NCBI RefSeq assembly: GCF_009857845.1
Contig: NZ_WWEQ01000007.1
Coordinates: forward strand, 1 to 64,000
Source of the DNA: Brevibacterium rongguiense
GTDB taxonomy: Bacteria > Actinomycetota > Actinomycetes > Actinomycetales > Brevibacteriaceae
Reading direction: 5' to 3'
DNA length: 64,000 bases
Position numbers and translations under genes: made by a program. This document shows, piece by piece, positions 51,396 through 60,977 of this stretch. Numbering within the stretch: the stretch's first letter is position 1; each line of letters opens with the position of its first letter. The notes under the pieces were generated by a model. The model was not told the DNA's origin, did no database searches, and saw only the letters and a list, made by a program, of their open reading frames with translations.

Positions 51396-52529
51396 TCAGT
51401 GAGCGAGCAGCGCGGCGAGCACCTCGCCCACCGCGTGCGATTCCGTGAGGAAGCCGTCGTGGCCGGCGGCGGTGGCGATGAGCGCGTAGTCCACCCGGCC
51501 GGGCAGCGCCTGGGCGAGCTGCTCGACCTGGCCCGGCGGGTAGAGCCGGTCGCTTGACAGGGCGGCCACGGAGAACCGGCAGCGCGCGCCGGCCAGTGCC
51601 TCGGCGAGGTCGGCCGAGCGCCCGCGGCGCACATCGTGATCGCGCAGCGCGGCCGTGAGCACCGCGTAGGAGTTCGCATCGAAGCGGGCCACGAGCTTGT
51701 TCGCCTGATAGTCGAGATAGCTCTCGATCGCGTAGGCGCCCGGCGCCCCGGCCCCCGCACTCGGAACGGCCCCTGCGCGCGCACCCGCCTCCGCGCTCGC
51801 ACCGGGCTGGAGGTCGCGACCGAAGCGCTCGTTGAGGTCCGCGTCCGCCCGGTAGGTGAGGTGGGCGATCTGGCGGGCGAGGCCCAGCCCGGCGGCCGGG
51901 CACCGGCCGAGCGCCGCGTAGTCCCCGCCGCAGTAGTCGGGGTCCATGCGAATCGCGCGGAGCTGGGCGTGGGCCCAGGCGATCTGGTCGGCCTGCGAGT
52001 AGGCGGGTGCGGCGAGGATCCCCGCCCGCGCGACCCGCTGCGGGGCGAGCAGCGCGAGCTCCAGGGCGCGGGCGCCGCCCATCGACCCGCCGATCACCGC
52101 GTGCCAGCGCTCGATGCCCAGCGCATCGGACAGGGCGAGCTCCGCGCGCGCCATGTCCCGGATGCCCACGCGGGGAAAGCGCGAACCGTAGGGCAGCCCG
52201 TCGGCGGCGGTGCTCGCGGGGCCCGTGCTCCCGGAGCAGCCGCCCAGCGTGTTGGCGCACACGACGAAGAACTCGTCGGTGTCGATCGCGCGGCCGGGGC
52301 CCACGACGGCCTCCCACCACCCCGGCGCGAACGCCCCGCTGCCGTCCACGCCCGCCGAGGCCACGTGCGAGTCGCCGGTGAGCGCGTGCTCGACGAGCAC
52401 GGCGTTCGTGCCCGCCGCATTCAGGCGCCCGTAGGCCTCGTAGGCCAGGTGGACGGCCGGCAGCCGCTGTCCCGATTCGAGGCGGAACGCGCCGAGGTCC
52501 ACGGCGGAGGTGTGCACACTCAGTGCCAT
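51396..52529 (-). CDS. metX: Homoserine O-acetyltransferase MetX
   Basis: A 377-residue alpha/beta hydrolase-fold acyltransferase. HALTGDSH near the N-terminus, the nucleophile Ser in GGSMGGARALE, Asp in SSDRLYPP and His in AGHDGFLTE complete the triad. It acetylates homoserine for methionine synthesis. A short Ala/Gly-rich insertion (GASAEAGARAGAVPSAGAGA) sits in the lid region. It follows metY by 5 bp in the same operon. Confidence 0.94.
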   Translation of the reverse strand: MALSVHTSAVDLGAFRLESGQRLPAVHLAYEAYGRLNAAGTNAVLVEHALTGDSHVASAGVDGSGAFAPGWWEAVVGPGRAIDTDEFFVVCANTLGGCSGSTGPASTAADGLPYGSRFPRVGIRDMARAELALSDALGIERWHAVIGGSMGGARALELALLAPQRVARAGILAAPAYSQADQIAWAHAQLRAIRMDPDYCGGDYAALGRCPAAGLGLARQIAHLTYRADADLNERFGRDLQPGASAEAGARAGAVPSAGAGAPGAYAIESYLDYQANKLVARFDANSYAVLTAALRDHDVRRGRSADLAEALAGARCRFSVAALSSDRLYPPGQVEQLAQALPGRVDYALIATAAGHDGFLTESHAVGEVLAALLAH

Positions 52530-52534
52530 GGAAC

Positions 52535-53845
52535 TCAGCCGCGGGCGGCGGCGAAGCCCTTCTCGAGGTCGGCGATGAGGTCATCGGCCCCCTCGAGGCC
52601 CACCGAGAGCCGCACGAGCGCCGGGGTGACCCCGGAGGCCGCCTGCGCCTGCTCCCCCAGCTGGGAGTGGGTGGTGGAGGCGGGGTGGATGACGAGCGAG
52701 CGGGTGTCGCCGATGTTCGCGACGTGGGAGTGCAGCTCGAGCGCGTCGACGAAGGCCACCGCGGCGTCGTAGCCGCCGGCGATCTCGAAGGCCAGCACCG
52801 AGCCGACGCCGCGGGGCAGGTACTTCTGCGCCAGGCCGTGCCACGGGCTCGAGGCCAGCCCGGCGTAGTTGACGGACTCCACCTGCTCGTGGGCCTCGAG
52901 GTAGGCCGCGATGCGCTCGGCGTTGGCGACGTGGCGCTCGATGCGCAGGCTCAGCGTCTCGAGTCCCTGGCTGAGGAGGAACGCGTTGAACGGCGAGGCG
53001 GCCGGCCCCAGGTCGCGCAGCAGCTGGACGCGGGCCTTGATCGCGTAGGAGACGTTGGCCCCGAACGCGGAGTCGGCGCCCAGGTCCCGCCCGAAGACGA
53101 TGCCGTTGTAGGACTCGTCGGGCGTGTTGAAGCCCGGGAACTTCTCCGGCTCGGCCGTGTAGTCGAAGTTGCCCGAGTCCACGATGACCCCGGCGATCGC
53201 GGTGCCGTGGCCGCCCAGGTACTTCGTGGCCGAGTGGACGACGACGTCCGCGCCGTGCTCGATGGGCCGCACGAGGTACGGGGTGGCCAGCGTGTTGTCG
53301 ACGATGAGCGGCACGCCCGCCTCGTGGGCGATCTGGGCGACGCCCGCGATGTCGAGGACGTCGGAGCGCGGGTTGGACACGACCTCGCCGAAGAGCGCAC
53401 GGGTCTCCGGCCGCAGGGCGTCCCGCCACGCCTCGAGGTCACTGGGGTCTGTCACGAACGTCGTCTCGATGCCGAGCTTGCGCAGCGTGACGTCGAGGAG
53501 GTTGTACGTCCCGCCGTAGAGGCTGGGGCTCGCCACCACGTGGTCGCCCGCGCCCAGGACGTTGATGAGGGCGAGGAACTCCGCGGACTGGCCCGAGGCG
53601 GTCAGCACGGCGCCCACGCCGCCCTCGAGGTCCGCGATCCGGTTCTCCACCGCCTCGAGCGTCGGGTTGCCCAGCCGGGAGTAGATGGGCCCGAGGTCGG
53701 CCAGGGCGAACCGGTCCGCGGCGGTCTGCGCGGAGTCGAAGACGAACGAGGTCGTCTGGTAGATGGGCAGGGCGCGCGCCCCGGTGGCGGAATCGGGCTC
53801 CTGGCCCGCGTGGATCTGGCGGGTCTCGAAGGACAGGTCGCTCAT
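52535..53845 (-). CDS. metY: O-acetylhomoserine sulfhydrylase MetY
   Basis: A 436-residue Cys/Met-metabolism PLP enzyme. PLP Lys is in VVHSATKYLGGHG; YSRLGNPTLEAVENRIADLEGG (early) and STTHSQL (late) are family motifs. The length of about 436 fits MetY (sulfide-using) better than MetZ or MetB. It makes homocysteine from O-acetylhomoserine and sulfide. ATG 53845 is preceded by GAGGAG. The 5' region contains four phased GTCA sites. No SAM riboswitch is visible upstream. Confidence 0.94.
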   Translation of the reverse strand: MSDLSFETRQIHAGQEPDSATGARALPIYQTTSFVFDSAQTAADRFALADLGPIYSRLGNPTLEAVENRIADLEGGVGAVLTASGQSAEFLALINVLGAGDHVVASPSLYGGTYNLLDVTLRKLGIETTFVTDPSDLEAWRDALRPETRALFGEVVSNPRSDVLDIAGVAQIAHEAGVPLIVDNTLATPYLVRPIEHGADVVVHSATKYLGGHGTAIAGVIVDSGNFDYTAEPEKFPGFNTPDESYNGIVFGRDLGADSAFGANVSYAIKARVQLLRDLGPAASPFNAFLLSQGLETLSLRIERHVANAERIAAYLEAHEQVESVNYAGLASSPWHGLAQKYLPRGVGSVLAFEIAGGYDAAVAFVDALELHSHVANIGDTRSLVIHPASTTHSQLGEQAQAASGVTPALVRLSVGLEGADDLIADLEKGFAAARG

Positions 53846-53913
53846 GAGGGGCTCCTCGCTGTGGCGGTGTGGCTTGGGCTGCGGCACGCGGATGCGCGTG
53901 CCCGACACCACGC

Positions 53914-53919
53914 ACGCTA
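53914..53919 (-). promoter_or_regulatory. Putative -10 of metY-metX
   Basis: TAGCGT on the minus strand, giving a leader of about 60 nt. A clear -35 is not seen, in keeping with an activator-dependent promoter. Confidence 0.4.
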
Positions 53920-53950
53920 GGAGAGGCCGCCGAGGCGCCCCGGCGGGTTC

Positions 53951-53985
53951 GTCATGCGCGCGTCACCGGGCGTCATGGGGCGTCA
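53951..53985. promoter_or_regulatory. Four helically phased GTCA sites upstream of metY
   Basis: GTCA begins at 53951, 53962, 53972 and 53982, i.e. spacings of 11, 10 and 10 bp. The repeated unit is about GTCAYSGGGC. Relative to the putative -10 the array lies at about -45 to -78, on one helix face, as expected for cooperative binding of an activator. Confidence 0.6.
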
Positions 53986-54054
53986 CAGGGGCGGGCGCCG
54001 GGTTTGCGCCCTGCCGGGTGCGGTGGAGCTCGGGTGAACCGGCCGGGCGGGGCC

Positions 54055-55014
54055 TCAGAAGAGCCAGACGAGCATGCCGGCGTAGGAGCGCCAGGGCCGG
54101 CAGCCCTCCGCGTCGATGCCGCGCAGGTACATGTCCCCGCCCAGCCACACGTCCGGGTCGCGCAGCAGGCGCATGCGCACGTAGCCGGCGCTCCACTCGC
54201 CCACGCCCGCATAGGCGCTCAGCGCGGCGGCCGGGTCGTCCGCGCTCGCGTCCGCTCCTGTCGATCGTGCACCGGACTCCAGGACCAGCCGGCCGGCGGC
54301 GAGGTCCGCGGCGAGCGCGCGGATCGCCTCGGTGCTGCGGGCCGGCAGGCGCAGGGGGCGAGCGGGATCGGGCTTGCCGGGCACGGCCGGTGGGATCCCC
54401 TCGGCCAGCTGGGCGGCGGTGGGGACGAGCACGCTGAGCCCCTCGAAGGCGCTGGCGGAGCCCCCGGGCCGGTAGGGGGTGCCGAGGTGCTCGGCGGCCT
54501 CCCCCAGGTAGCCGACGGCCCGGGCCACGGCGATCTGCTGCCCGCTGATCGCGCGCAGCAGGGCCTCGGGCGCATCCGGGATGCCGGGCACCCTCACGCC
54601 CGGCCGCGCGGCGATGGCCTGCGCGGTGAGCGGATTGCCCGCCAGTGCGGCGCCCACCGCCGCCGGGTCCGTGTCGAGGTCGAACAGGGCGCGCACGGTG
54701 GCCAGCGCGGCATCCGCGTCGTCCTCGCGGGCCAGCTCCAGGCGGGCGCGGGCGGCCCAGCGCTGGGTGGCCGGTGCCTCGGCGGCCGGCGCGTGCGCTG
54801 CCGTCACCTGCGCTGCGGGTGTGCGCGGCGCCGGCGCGAAGGTCACCTCGCAGGCCCCGGGGCCGCCCGGCAGGTGGAGCGTGCGGGCGTAGCGCAGGCG
54901 GCCGCCCGGCAGCCGCTGCGCGTGCTCGACACCGCGGATCGCGCGGTGGGACAGGAAGGCGAAGACACCGGGGGCATCGTACGGGGCGGGCAGTGCGAGG
55001 TCGCGCTCTTCCAT
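54055..55014 (-). CDS. DNA-3-methyladenine glycosylase, AlkA-like
   Basis: A 319-residue base-excision glycosylase. An AlkA_N-like N-terminal domain (to about residue 115) precedes an HhH-GPD domain: LRAISGQQIAVARA, then YAGVGEWSAGYVRMRLLRDPDVWLGGDMYLRG, with the catalytic Asp in GGDMYL. It excises alkylated purines. No Ada domain is fused. TAGGGT-N7-ATG suggests a leaderless start. An Ala/Pro-rich insertion sits around residues 60-85. Confidence 0.85.
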   Translation of the reverse strand: MEERDLALPAPYDAPGVFAFLSHRAIRGVEHAQRLPGGRLRYARTLHLPGGPGACEVTFAPAPRTPAAQVTAAHAPAAEAPATQRWAARARLELAREDDADAALATVRALFDLDTDPAAVGAALAGNPLTAQAIAARPGVRVPGIPDAPEALLRAISGQQIAVARAVGYLGEAAEHLGTPYRPGGSASAFEGLSVLVPTAAQLAEGIPPAVPGKPDPARPLRLPARSTEAIRALAADLAAGRLVLESGARSTGADASADDPAAALSAYAGVGEWSAGYVRMRLLRDPDVWLGGDMYLRGIDAEGCRPWRSYAGMLVWLF

Positions 55015-55101
55015 GGGGTGGACCCTAGCGGGTGCCCGCCCACGGGTGCGCGTCCGCGAGCGTCTCGGCCCCGCGGATGGGGGCGGGGCAGGGTGGCGGG
55101 T

Positions 55102-55575
55102 TCAGAGGGGGCGCTTGAATCCCGTGTGGCTGGCCGCGTAGCCCAGTGAGGCGTAGAAGCGGTGGGCCCCGGTGCGCGTGGCATCGGAGGTCAGCTGGGC
55201 GAGCACCGCACCGTGCCGGCGGCCCCAGGCGTGTGCCCAGTTCAAGGCGGCGGTGCCCAGGCCCGTGCCGCGGACGCCCGCGGCGAGCCGGACCGCCTCG
55301 ATCTGCAGCCGCGTGGCGCCGCCGCGCGCCAGACCCGGGATGAGCGTGAGCTGCAGGGTGCCGCAGACGTCCCCGCCCTCGTCGGCGATCACGAGGAGCA
55401 GCTGCTGGGGGTCCGCGTCGATCCGATCGAACGCGGCGAGATACTGCTCCCGGTCCGCGGTCTCGCGCTCGCGGCCGAGCGGGTCGTCGGCCAGCAGGGC
55501 CACGATGGCCCCCACATCGTCGCGCCGGGCACGGGCAAGGGCGAATGCCCGCCCATCGGCCGTCAGCTGCTCCAT
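55102..55575 (-). CDS. GNAT-family N-acetyltransferase
   Basis: A 157-residue GCN5-type acetyltransferase. The acetyl-CoA P-loop reads VRGTGLGTAALNWA, and RTGAHRFYASLGYAASHTGFKRPL is the usual end. The substrate is unknown (small molecule or protein N-terminus). It is a single-gene unit between alkA-like and dnaE2 with no overlap. Confidence 0.9.
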   Translation of the reverse strand: MEQLTADGRAFALARARRDDVGAIVALLADDPLGRERETADREQYLAAFDRIDADPQQLLLVIADEGGDVCGTLQLTLIPGLARGGATRLQIEAVRLAAGVRGTGLGTAALNWAHAWGRRHGAVLAQLTSDATRTGAHRFYASLGYAASHTGFKRPL

Positions 55576-55656
55576 GGCCCCATGATCGCAGGCCCCTGAT
55601 CGCAGCCGCGGAGGCGTTCGGCCCCACCGCGCGGGCTCGGGTGCGCGGCCCGGCGC

Positions 55657-58600
55657 CTACCGGAAGTTGCGCGAGGCCACGGGCAGTTCGACGTCGAGCG
55701 GCACGAGCTTGTGCGCGTAGAGGCTCACGACCTCGCCGGCGCGCTGGAGCAGGCCCGTGACGACGAGCGTGGCGCGGGTGAGCGAGATGGGAGCGAAGCG
55801 CTTCATGAGCCCCGGGCTGCACACGACGTTGAGCATCCCGAACTCGTCTTCGATGTTCATGAACGTGATCCCCGAGGCGGTCCCGGGCCGCTGACGGTGC
55901 GTGATGATGCCGGCCACGGTGATCCGTTGGCCGTCGGACGCCGCGCGGGCGTCCGCGGTCGAGGCGTACCCCCGGGCCCGCAGCGCCCCGCGCAGCTGCT
56001 GTGTGGGGTACCCGTCGACCGTGAGGCCCGTGGCGAAGAGCTCCGCGAGTGTGACGTCGAAGGCGCCCATGAGCGGCAGGGCGGGCGCCGTGTGGACGGG
56101 CGAGGTGCCCGGCAGGGTCGCCGGCCCGGCCCCGGAGAGCGAGCCGGCGAGCCACAGGGCCTGCCGGCGGTCGAGCCCGAAGCAGTCGAATGCGCCCGCC
56201 GTGGCCAGGGCCTCGAGCACGCGCACCTCGACCCCGGTGCGCTGGGCCACGTCCTCGACGCTTCCGTAGGCGCCGTGGGCGCGCTCGGCGACGAGCGCCT
56301 CGGCGGCATCGCCCACGCCCTTGACCGCGCGCAGGCCGATCCGGATGGCGAACCCGCCCGTGGAGTCCGGGTCCGGTTCGAGGTCCGCCTCCTCCTGGGA
56401 GCGGGCGATGTCGACGGGCCGGATGCCCACGCCGTGGCGGCGGGCGTCCGCGATGAGGGACTGCGGCGAGTAGAAGCCCATGGGCTGGCTGCGCAGCAGG
56501 CCGGCCGTGAACGCCGCGGGGTGGTGGCGCTTGAACCAGGCGGAGTCGTAGACGAGGTTGGCGAAGCTGATCGCGTGGCTCTCCGGGAAGCCGTAGTTGG
56601 CGAACGCCGCGATCTTGCCGAAGATGACCTCGGCGAGCTCGGGTCCGATCCCCCGCTGGGCGCAGCCCGCGTCGAAGCGCTCGCGCAGCGCCTTCATGCG
56701 CGCCTGGGAGCGCCGCGAGCCCATGGCCCGGCGCAGCTCGTCGGCGTCCGCCCCGGAGAATCCCGCCACGTCGATCGCCATCTGCATGAGCTGCTCCTGG
56801 AACAGCGGCACGCCCAGCGTCTTGCCGAGCGAGGACTCGAGCGCGGGGTGGAGGAAGTCCACGGGCTCCTCGCCCTGGCGCCGGCGGATGTAGGGGTGGA
56901 CGGAGCCGCCCTGGATGGGGCCGGGGCGGATGAGCGCCACCTGCACCGCGAGGTCGTAGAAGGTGCGCGGGCGCAGGCGCGGCAGTGTGGCCAGCTGGGC
57001 GCGGGACTCCACCTGGAAGACGCCCACCGCATCGGCCGCGCACAGCATGTCGTAGACCTCCGGGTCCTCCTGCGGGATGGCGGGCCGCTCGATGCGCTCT
57101 CCGGTGTGCGCGGCGACGAGGTCGACCATCTCGTGCAGCGCGCCCAGCATCCCCAGGCCCAGCAGGTCGAACTTCACGAGGTTCATGGCCGCGCAGTCGT
57201 CCTTGTCCCACTGGACGACCGTGCGGTCCTCCATCGTGGCGGGCTCGATGGGCACCACCTCGCCGATGGGCCGGTCCGCGAGGATCATCCCGCCGGAGTG
57301 GATGCCCAGGTGGCGCGGGGTGCCCAGGAGCTCCCCGGCGAGGTCGAGGACGGGGGCGGGGACGTGGGTCTCCGCGGGCTCCGGCAGGCTCGACCAGCGC
57401 GCGAGGCCCTTGGAGAACGCGTCCTGCTGGCCGGGGTCGAAGCCGAGGGCGCCCGCGGCGTCGCGCACGGAGGACTTGGCGCGGTAGGTGATGACGTTGG
57501 CCACCTGGGCGGCGCGGTCGCGGCCGTAGTGGGCGTAGGTGTACTGGATGACCTCCTCGCGGCGGGCGGACTCGATGTCGATGTCGATGTCCGGATAGCC
57601 CTCCCGCTCCGGGGAGAGGAAGCGGTCGAAGAGCAGCCCGAAGCGCACGGCGTCGACCGCGGTGATCCCCAGGACGTAGCAGACGGCGGAGTTCGCGGCC
57701 GAGCCGCGGCCCTGGCAGAAGATGTCGTTGTCGTGGCAGAAGCGGGCGATGTCCCAGACGATGAGGAAGTAGCCGGCGAAGCCCATCGCCTCGATCGTGG
57801 CGAGCTCCCGGTCGAGCAGCGCCCAGGCGTCCGGGCGTCCGGCGCGGTCGCCGTAGCGGCGCAGGGCCCCGGCGGCGACGAGCTCGCGCAGCCGCTCCAT
57901 CTCATCCGCCCCCTCCGGCACGGGTGCCCGGGGCAGGCCCGCGCGGGCGGCCGTGAGCTCGAACGCGCACTCGGCGGCGAGGCGGGCGGCCGCGGCGACG
58001 GGCTCCGGGCCGAAGCGCTGGACCATCTCCTCCGGCGTGTGGATGCGCCCGGCCGCGGCGGGCGGCAGCCAGCCCGCGAGCTGTTCGAGCGAGCGGTGGG
58101 AGCGGATCGCCGCGCGCAGCTGGGCGCCGCGGAACTGGGCGTGCCCGGCGTAGTGGACGGCATTCGTCGCCACGGCGGGCAGGTCGCAGCGGGCCGCGAG
58201 CTCGCGCAGGTGGGCGATGCGCTCGTCATCGCGCGGGTCGCCGGTGCGGGTGAGCTCGACGGCGACCCGGTCTGTCCCGAAGAGGTCCGTGAGCCGCCGC
58301 AGCGCGCCCAGCCCGCCGTCCGGATCGCCCAGGCGGGGCAGGAGGGGTCCCTTGCGGCAGCCGGTGAGGATGAGCCAGTCGGCGCGCTGGGCAGCGAGGG
58401 ATTCGAGGTCGAAGACCGGGCGGTTCTTCTCCCCGCGCTGATTGCCCGCGGTGATCGCGGCGGACAGGGCGCGGTAGCCCTCCACACTGCGGGCGAGCAC
58501 GAGGAGGTGCTCGGCGGCCGGGTCCACCTGGCCGGGGATCCGCTCGGCCAGCCCCAGGGAGAGCTCCGCCCCGTAGACGGTGGGCAGGCCGCGCGCGGCC

Positions 58601-59310
58601 GCGCGCTGGGCGAAGCGGACGGCGCCGTAGAGGCCGTTGTGGTCTGTGAGCGCGAGCCCGGACAGCCCCGCATCGGCCGCCGCATCGACGAGGTCCTCCG
58701 GTTCCGAGGCGCCGTCGAGGAAGCTGAAGTCCGAGTGCGCGTGCAGCTCCGCGTAGGCGATCGCGGGGGCCGCGTGCCGCGGGGTGGGCACCGGGGCACT
58801 GCCGGCGCCCGTGCTCTCGGGGGCCGCCGGGGCCGGCCGCGCACCGGGGCCGACAGAGCGCCCGGGCCCATCGGAGCCCCTCGGCCCCACGGAGACCGGC
58901 GGGGGCACCGCGGCAGGAGCGGCGCGGTGCGCGGGGGCCGTGCGGGCGGCGGTGGTCGGCTCGTCCTCGTAGCGCCGGGGCGCGCTCTTGCGGTCGGCGA
59001 TGGGTGCGGGCTGCCCGGTGTTGGACTGCTGCCGGGAATTGGGCTGCTGCCGGGAGTCGGACTGCTGCGGGGGCGGGCTGGGCCGAGCGGCCGGGGCATT
59101 GGCCTGCCCGCCGGCGCGCACCTCGGCCCCGGGATGCGCCTGTCCCCCGGTGGGATCGGCCTCTCCCCCGGTGGAATCGGCCTCGGACCCTGCCCCGGGC
59201 TCGGTCCTGCGCCGGGCGCCGTTGTGCCGCGTGCCCGCGGGCGCGGGCTTGGCCGAGAGCCGCCGCTCGAGCTCCGACCACGTGGTGCGCGGGTTGAAGA
59301 AGCGGCTCAT
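55657..59310 (-). CDS. dnaE2: Error-prone DNA polymerase III alpha subunit DnaE2 (ImuC)
   Basis: A 1217-residue C-family polymerase for damage-induced translesion synthesis. Residues 1-24 (FFNPRTTWSELERRLS) match the family start; residues about 25-182 are a Pro/Gly/Gln-rich low-complexity insertion; the PHP domain starts near 186 (ELHAHSDFSFLDG). The palm holds YPDIDIDIE, followed by fingers, an HhH domain and a C-terminal OB fold (ITVAGIITHRQRPGTASGITFMNIED). The ATG at 59310 overlaps the imuB stop by 4 nt. Last gene of imuA'-imuB-dnaE2, under a LexA box. Confidence 0.95.
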   Translation of the reverse strand: MSRFFNPRTTWSELERRLSAKPAPAGTRHNGARRRTEPGAGSEADSTGGEADPTGGQAHPGAEVRAGGQANAPAARPSPPPQQSDSRQQPNSRQQSNTGQPAPIADRKSAPRRYEDEPTTAARTAPAHRAAPAAVPPPVSVGPRGSDGPGRSVGPGARPAPAAPESTGAGSAPVPTPRHAAPAIAYAELHAHSDFSFLDGASEPEDLVDAAADAGLSGLALTDHNGLYGAVRFAQRAAARGLPTVYGAELSLGLAERIPGQVDPAAEHLLVLARSVEGYRALSAAITAGNQRGEKNRPVFDLESLAAQRADWLILTGCRKGPLLPRLGDPDGGLGALRRLTDLFGTDRVAVELTRTGDPRDDERIAHLRELAARCDLPAVATNAVHYAGHAQFRGAQLRAAIRSHRSLEQLAGWLPPAAAGRIHTPEEMVQRFGPEPVAAAARLAAECAFELTAARAGLPRAPVPEGADEMERLRELVAAGALRRYGDRAGRPDAWALLDRELATIEAMGFAGYFLIVWDIARFCHDNDIFCQGRGSAANSAVCYVLGITAVDAVRFGLLFDRFLSPEREGYPDIDIDIESARREEVIQYTYAHYGRDRAAQVANVITYRAKSSVRDAAGALGFDPGQQDAFSKGLARWSSLPEPAETHVPAPVLDLAGELLGTPRHLGIHSGGMILADRPIGEVVPIEPATMEDRTVVQWDKDDCAAMNLVKFDLLGLGMLGALHEMVDLVAAHTGERIERPAIPQEDPEVYDMLCAADAVGVFQVESRAQLATLPRLRPRTFYDLAVQVALIRPGPIQGGSVHPYIRRRQGEEPVDFLHPALESSLGKTLGVPLFQEQLMQMAIDVAGFSGADADELRRAMGSRRSQARMKALRERFDAGCAQRGIGPELAEVIFGKIAAFANYGFPESHAISFANLVYDSAWFKRHHPAAFTAGLLRSQPMGFYSPQSLIADARRHGVGIRPVDIARSQEEADLEPDPDSTGGFAIRIGLRAVKGVGDAAEALVAERAHGAYGSVEDVAQRTGVEVRVLEALATAGAFDCFGLDRRQALWLAGSLSGAGPATLPGTSPVHTAPALPLMGAFDVTLAELFATGLTVDGYPTQQLRGALRARGYASTADARAASDGQRITVAGIITHRQRPGTASGITFMNIEDEFGMLNVVCSPGLMKRFAPISLTRATLVVTGLLQRAGEVVSLYAHKLVPLDVELPVASRNFR

Positions 59311-60977
59311 GCCCAGCGCCCCGTGATCGCCCACTGGCCCTGTTCCTTGGCCAGCAGCAGCGCTTCACCGGCGGCGGTGACCACCTGGAGGCGCACCCGA
59401 TACTGGCGGTACTCCGGCTCCCACCACATCGCCTCGACCGGCCAGCTCGACGAGTAGTCGATGACGGGCACCGAGCCGGCCTCGGGGATCGCCAGGAGCG
59501 CGGGCTCGCTGTCGAGGCCCGAAGGGCGGGCGATGACCGTGTGCCCGCGCGCATCGAGGAGGTCGACCGGCGTGTGCTCGACGAGCGTGGGCCGCGGGCT
59601 GGGCAGCTCACCGGGCCAGGGTGCATCGGGGTCGCGCTCAGGGTGCGGGGCCTGCCGCCACGGGGTCCACAGGTTCGTCTCCGCGGGCTCGCGCCCGCCC
59701 TGCAGGCCGGGCACCAGCACGGCATCGGCGCCGAAGAGGCCCTGGAGCCGCTCGAGCGTGCGCCCCACCTCGCCGGTCTGGGCATCGAAGAGGTTGTGCT
59801 GGGCCGCCAGCGGTTCGAGCAGCTCGGCGGCGACGATCTCGATCGCGGCGATGCCGTCCTCGGCGAGCTCCGCGGGAGCATCCCCGGGGTCCGGCTGGGC
59901 CGCCCCCACCGCGCCCGAGGCGAGCCAGCCCTCCGCCTGCCAGCGCGCCCGGTCCGCGAGCTGGGTCTCCTCCATGGCCTCCAGGCGCCAGGTGCGCGCG
60001 CTCACGTCCCCCGTCGCGGCGGTGAGCGCGATCGTCGCCTGTGCGCACACGAGCCCGGCCGCGCGGACCTGGGCGAAGAGCGCGGCGGCCGCCTGGCGGG
60101 CGCTGAAGGAGAGCACATCGGAGCGGGTGGAGGCGGGTTCGACTACGGTGCGAGCGGAGAAGTCGCGGGCGCGCACGTGGTCGACGGGCAGCCGGTCGCT
60201 CAGTCCCGAGGCCAGCCGGTGGGCGCGGGCGCCCACGGCCCCGAAGCGGGCGTAGACGTCCCCGCCGGGCAGGGCGGCGAGATCGCCCAGCCGGTCGAGG
60301 CCCAGCCTGCGGCACAGGGAGGCGAACTCGGCGAAGTCCGCATCGGCCTCCGTCAGCGCGGCGATCGGCTGGCCCGCAAGGTAGTCGGGCGTCTGCCCCG
60401 GGGGCACGCGCGTGGCCGTGCGGGCGGCCAGGAGCGCGGCGAACGCGGAGTCGGCGAGGCCTGCGAAGACCTCCCAGCCGGTCGCATCGGTCAGGGCGGT
60501 GAGGACAGCTTCGACCGCGGCCTCCTCGTCCGGGCACGTGCGCGCCAGGGCGGCCGCCGGCAGGGCCACCGTGCCGGGGGCCATGAGCGTGAAGCGGGCG
60601 ATGAGCCCCTCGAGGACTCCGATCCCCGCCGCAAACTCGCGGTGCTCGGCCTCGGTGTCGCGGGGCAGGGCGCGGGCGGCCGGGCAGCGGGTGCGCGCGG
60701 CGCGCTTGTTCAGCCCCACCTCCACGCCGGCCGCGCGGGCGGCGGCCGTGCAGGCGACCACCCGGTTGGCCGAGAGCGCGATGACGGGCTCGGCGGGCCC
60801 CAGGCCCAGGGACATGGCCAGGGCCGCCGCGGGCCAGTCCGGGACGGTGAGGATGAGCGTGCGCTGGGCCGCCGCGGCGGCGGGCGGGGGTGCGGTGAGC
60901 GCCGGTGGGGTCTCAGACAGCCCGGACCACCGCCTCGGCGGCTCCCGTGTCCGCGGGCAGCAGGAGGCGGTGGGCAC
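59307..60977 (-). CDS. imuB: DNA polymerase Y-family protein ImuB
   Basis: A 556-residue inactive Y-family polymerase that bridges ImuA', DnaE2 and the beta clamp. The Y-fold core (LTVPDWPAAALAMSLGLG to about residue 260) lacks the conserved acidic catalytic residues, as in all ImuB. A clamp-binding-like QHNLFDAQTGE follows near residue 395. The start is unsure: GTG 60977 lies inside imuA' (65-bp overlap) and no better ATG/GTG exists before the conserved core. It overlaps dnaE2 by 4 nt. Confidence 0.92.
   Translation of the reverse strand: MPTASCCPRTREPPRRWSGLSETPPALTAPPPAAAAAQRTLILTVPDWPAAALAMSLGLGPAEPVIALSANRVVACTAAARAAGVEVGLNKRAARTRCPAARALPRDTEAEHREFAAGIGVLEGLIARFTLMAPGTVALPAAALARTCPDEEAAVEAVLTALTDATGWEVFAGLADSAFAALLAARTATRVPPGQTPDYLAGQPIAALTEADADFAEFASLCRRLGLDRLGDLAALPGGDVYARFGAVGARAHRLASGLSDRLPVDHVRARDFSARTVVEPASTRSDVLSFSARQAAAALFAQVRAAGLVCAQATIALTAATGDVSARTWRLEAMEETQLADRARWQAEGWLASGAVGAAQPDPGDAPAELAEDGIAAIEIVAAELLEPLAAQHNLFDAQTGEVGRTLERLQGLFGADAVLVPGLQGGREPAETNLWTPWRQAPHPERDPDAPWPGELPSPRPTLVEHTPVDLLDARGHTVIARPSGLDSEPALLAIPEAGSVPVIDYSSSWPVEAMWWEPEYRQYRVRLQVVTAAGEALLLAKEQGQWAITGRWA

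Noticed and set aside
53846-54054. SAM riboswitch upstream of metY
   Set aside because: I looked for the conserved core of SAM-I/SAM-IV leaders on the minus strand and did not see it; the leader is only about 60 nt.
55711-59457. About 1250-codon open frame opposite dnaE2
   Set aside because: Antisense of a highly conserved polymerase gene; low-complexity composition and no motifs.
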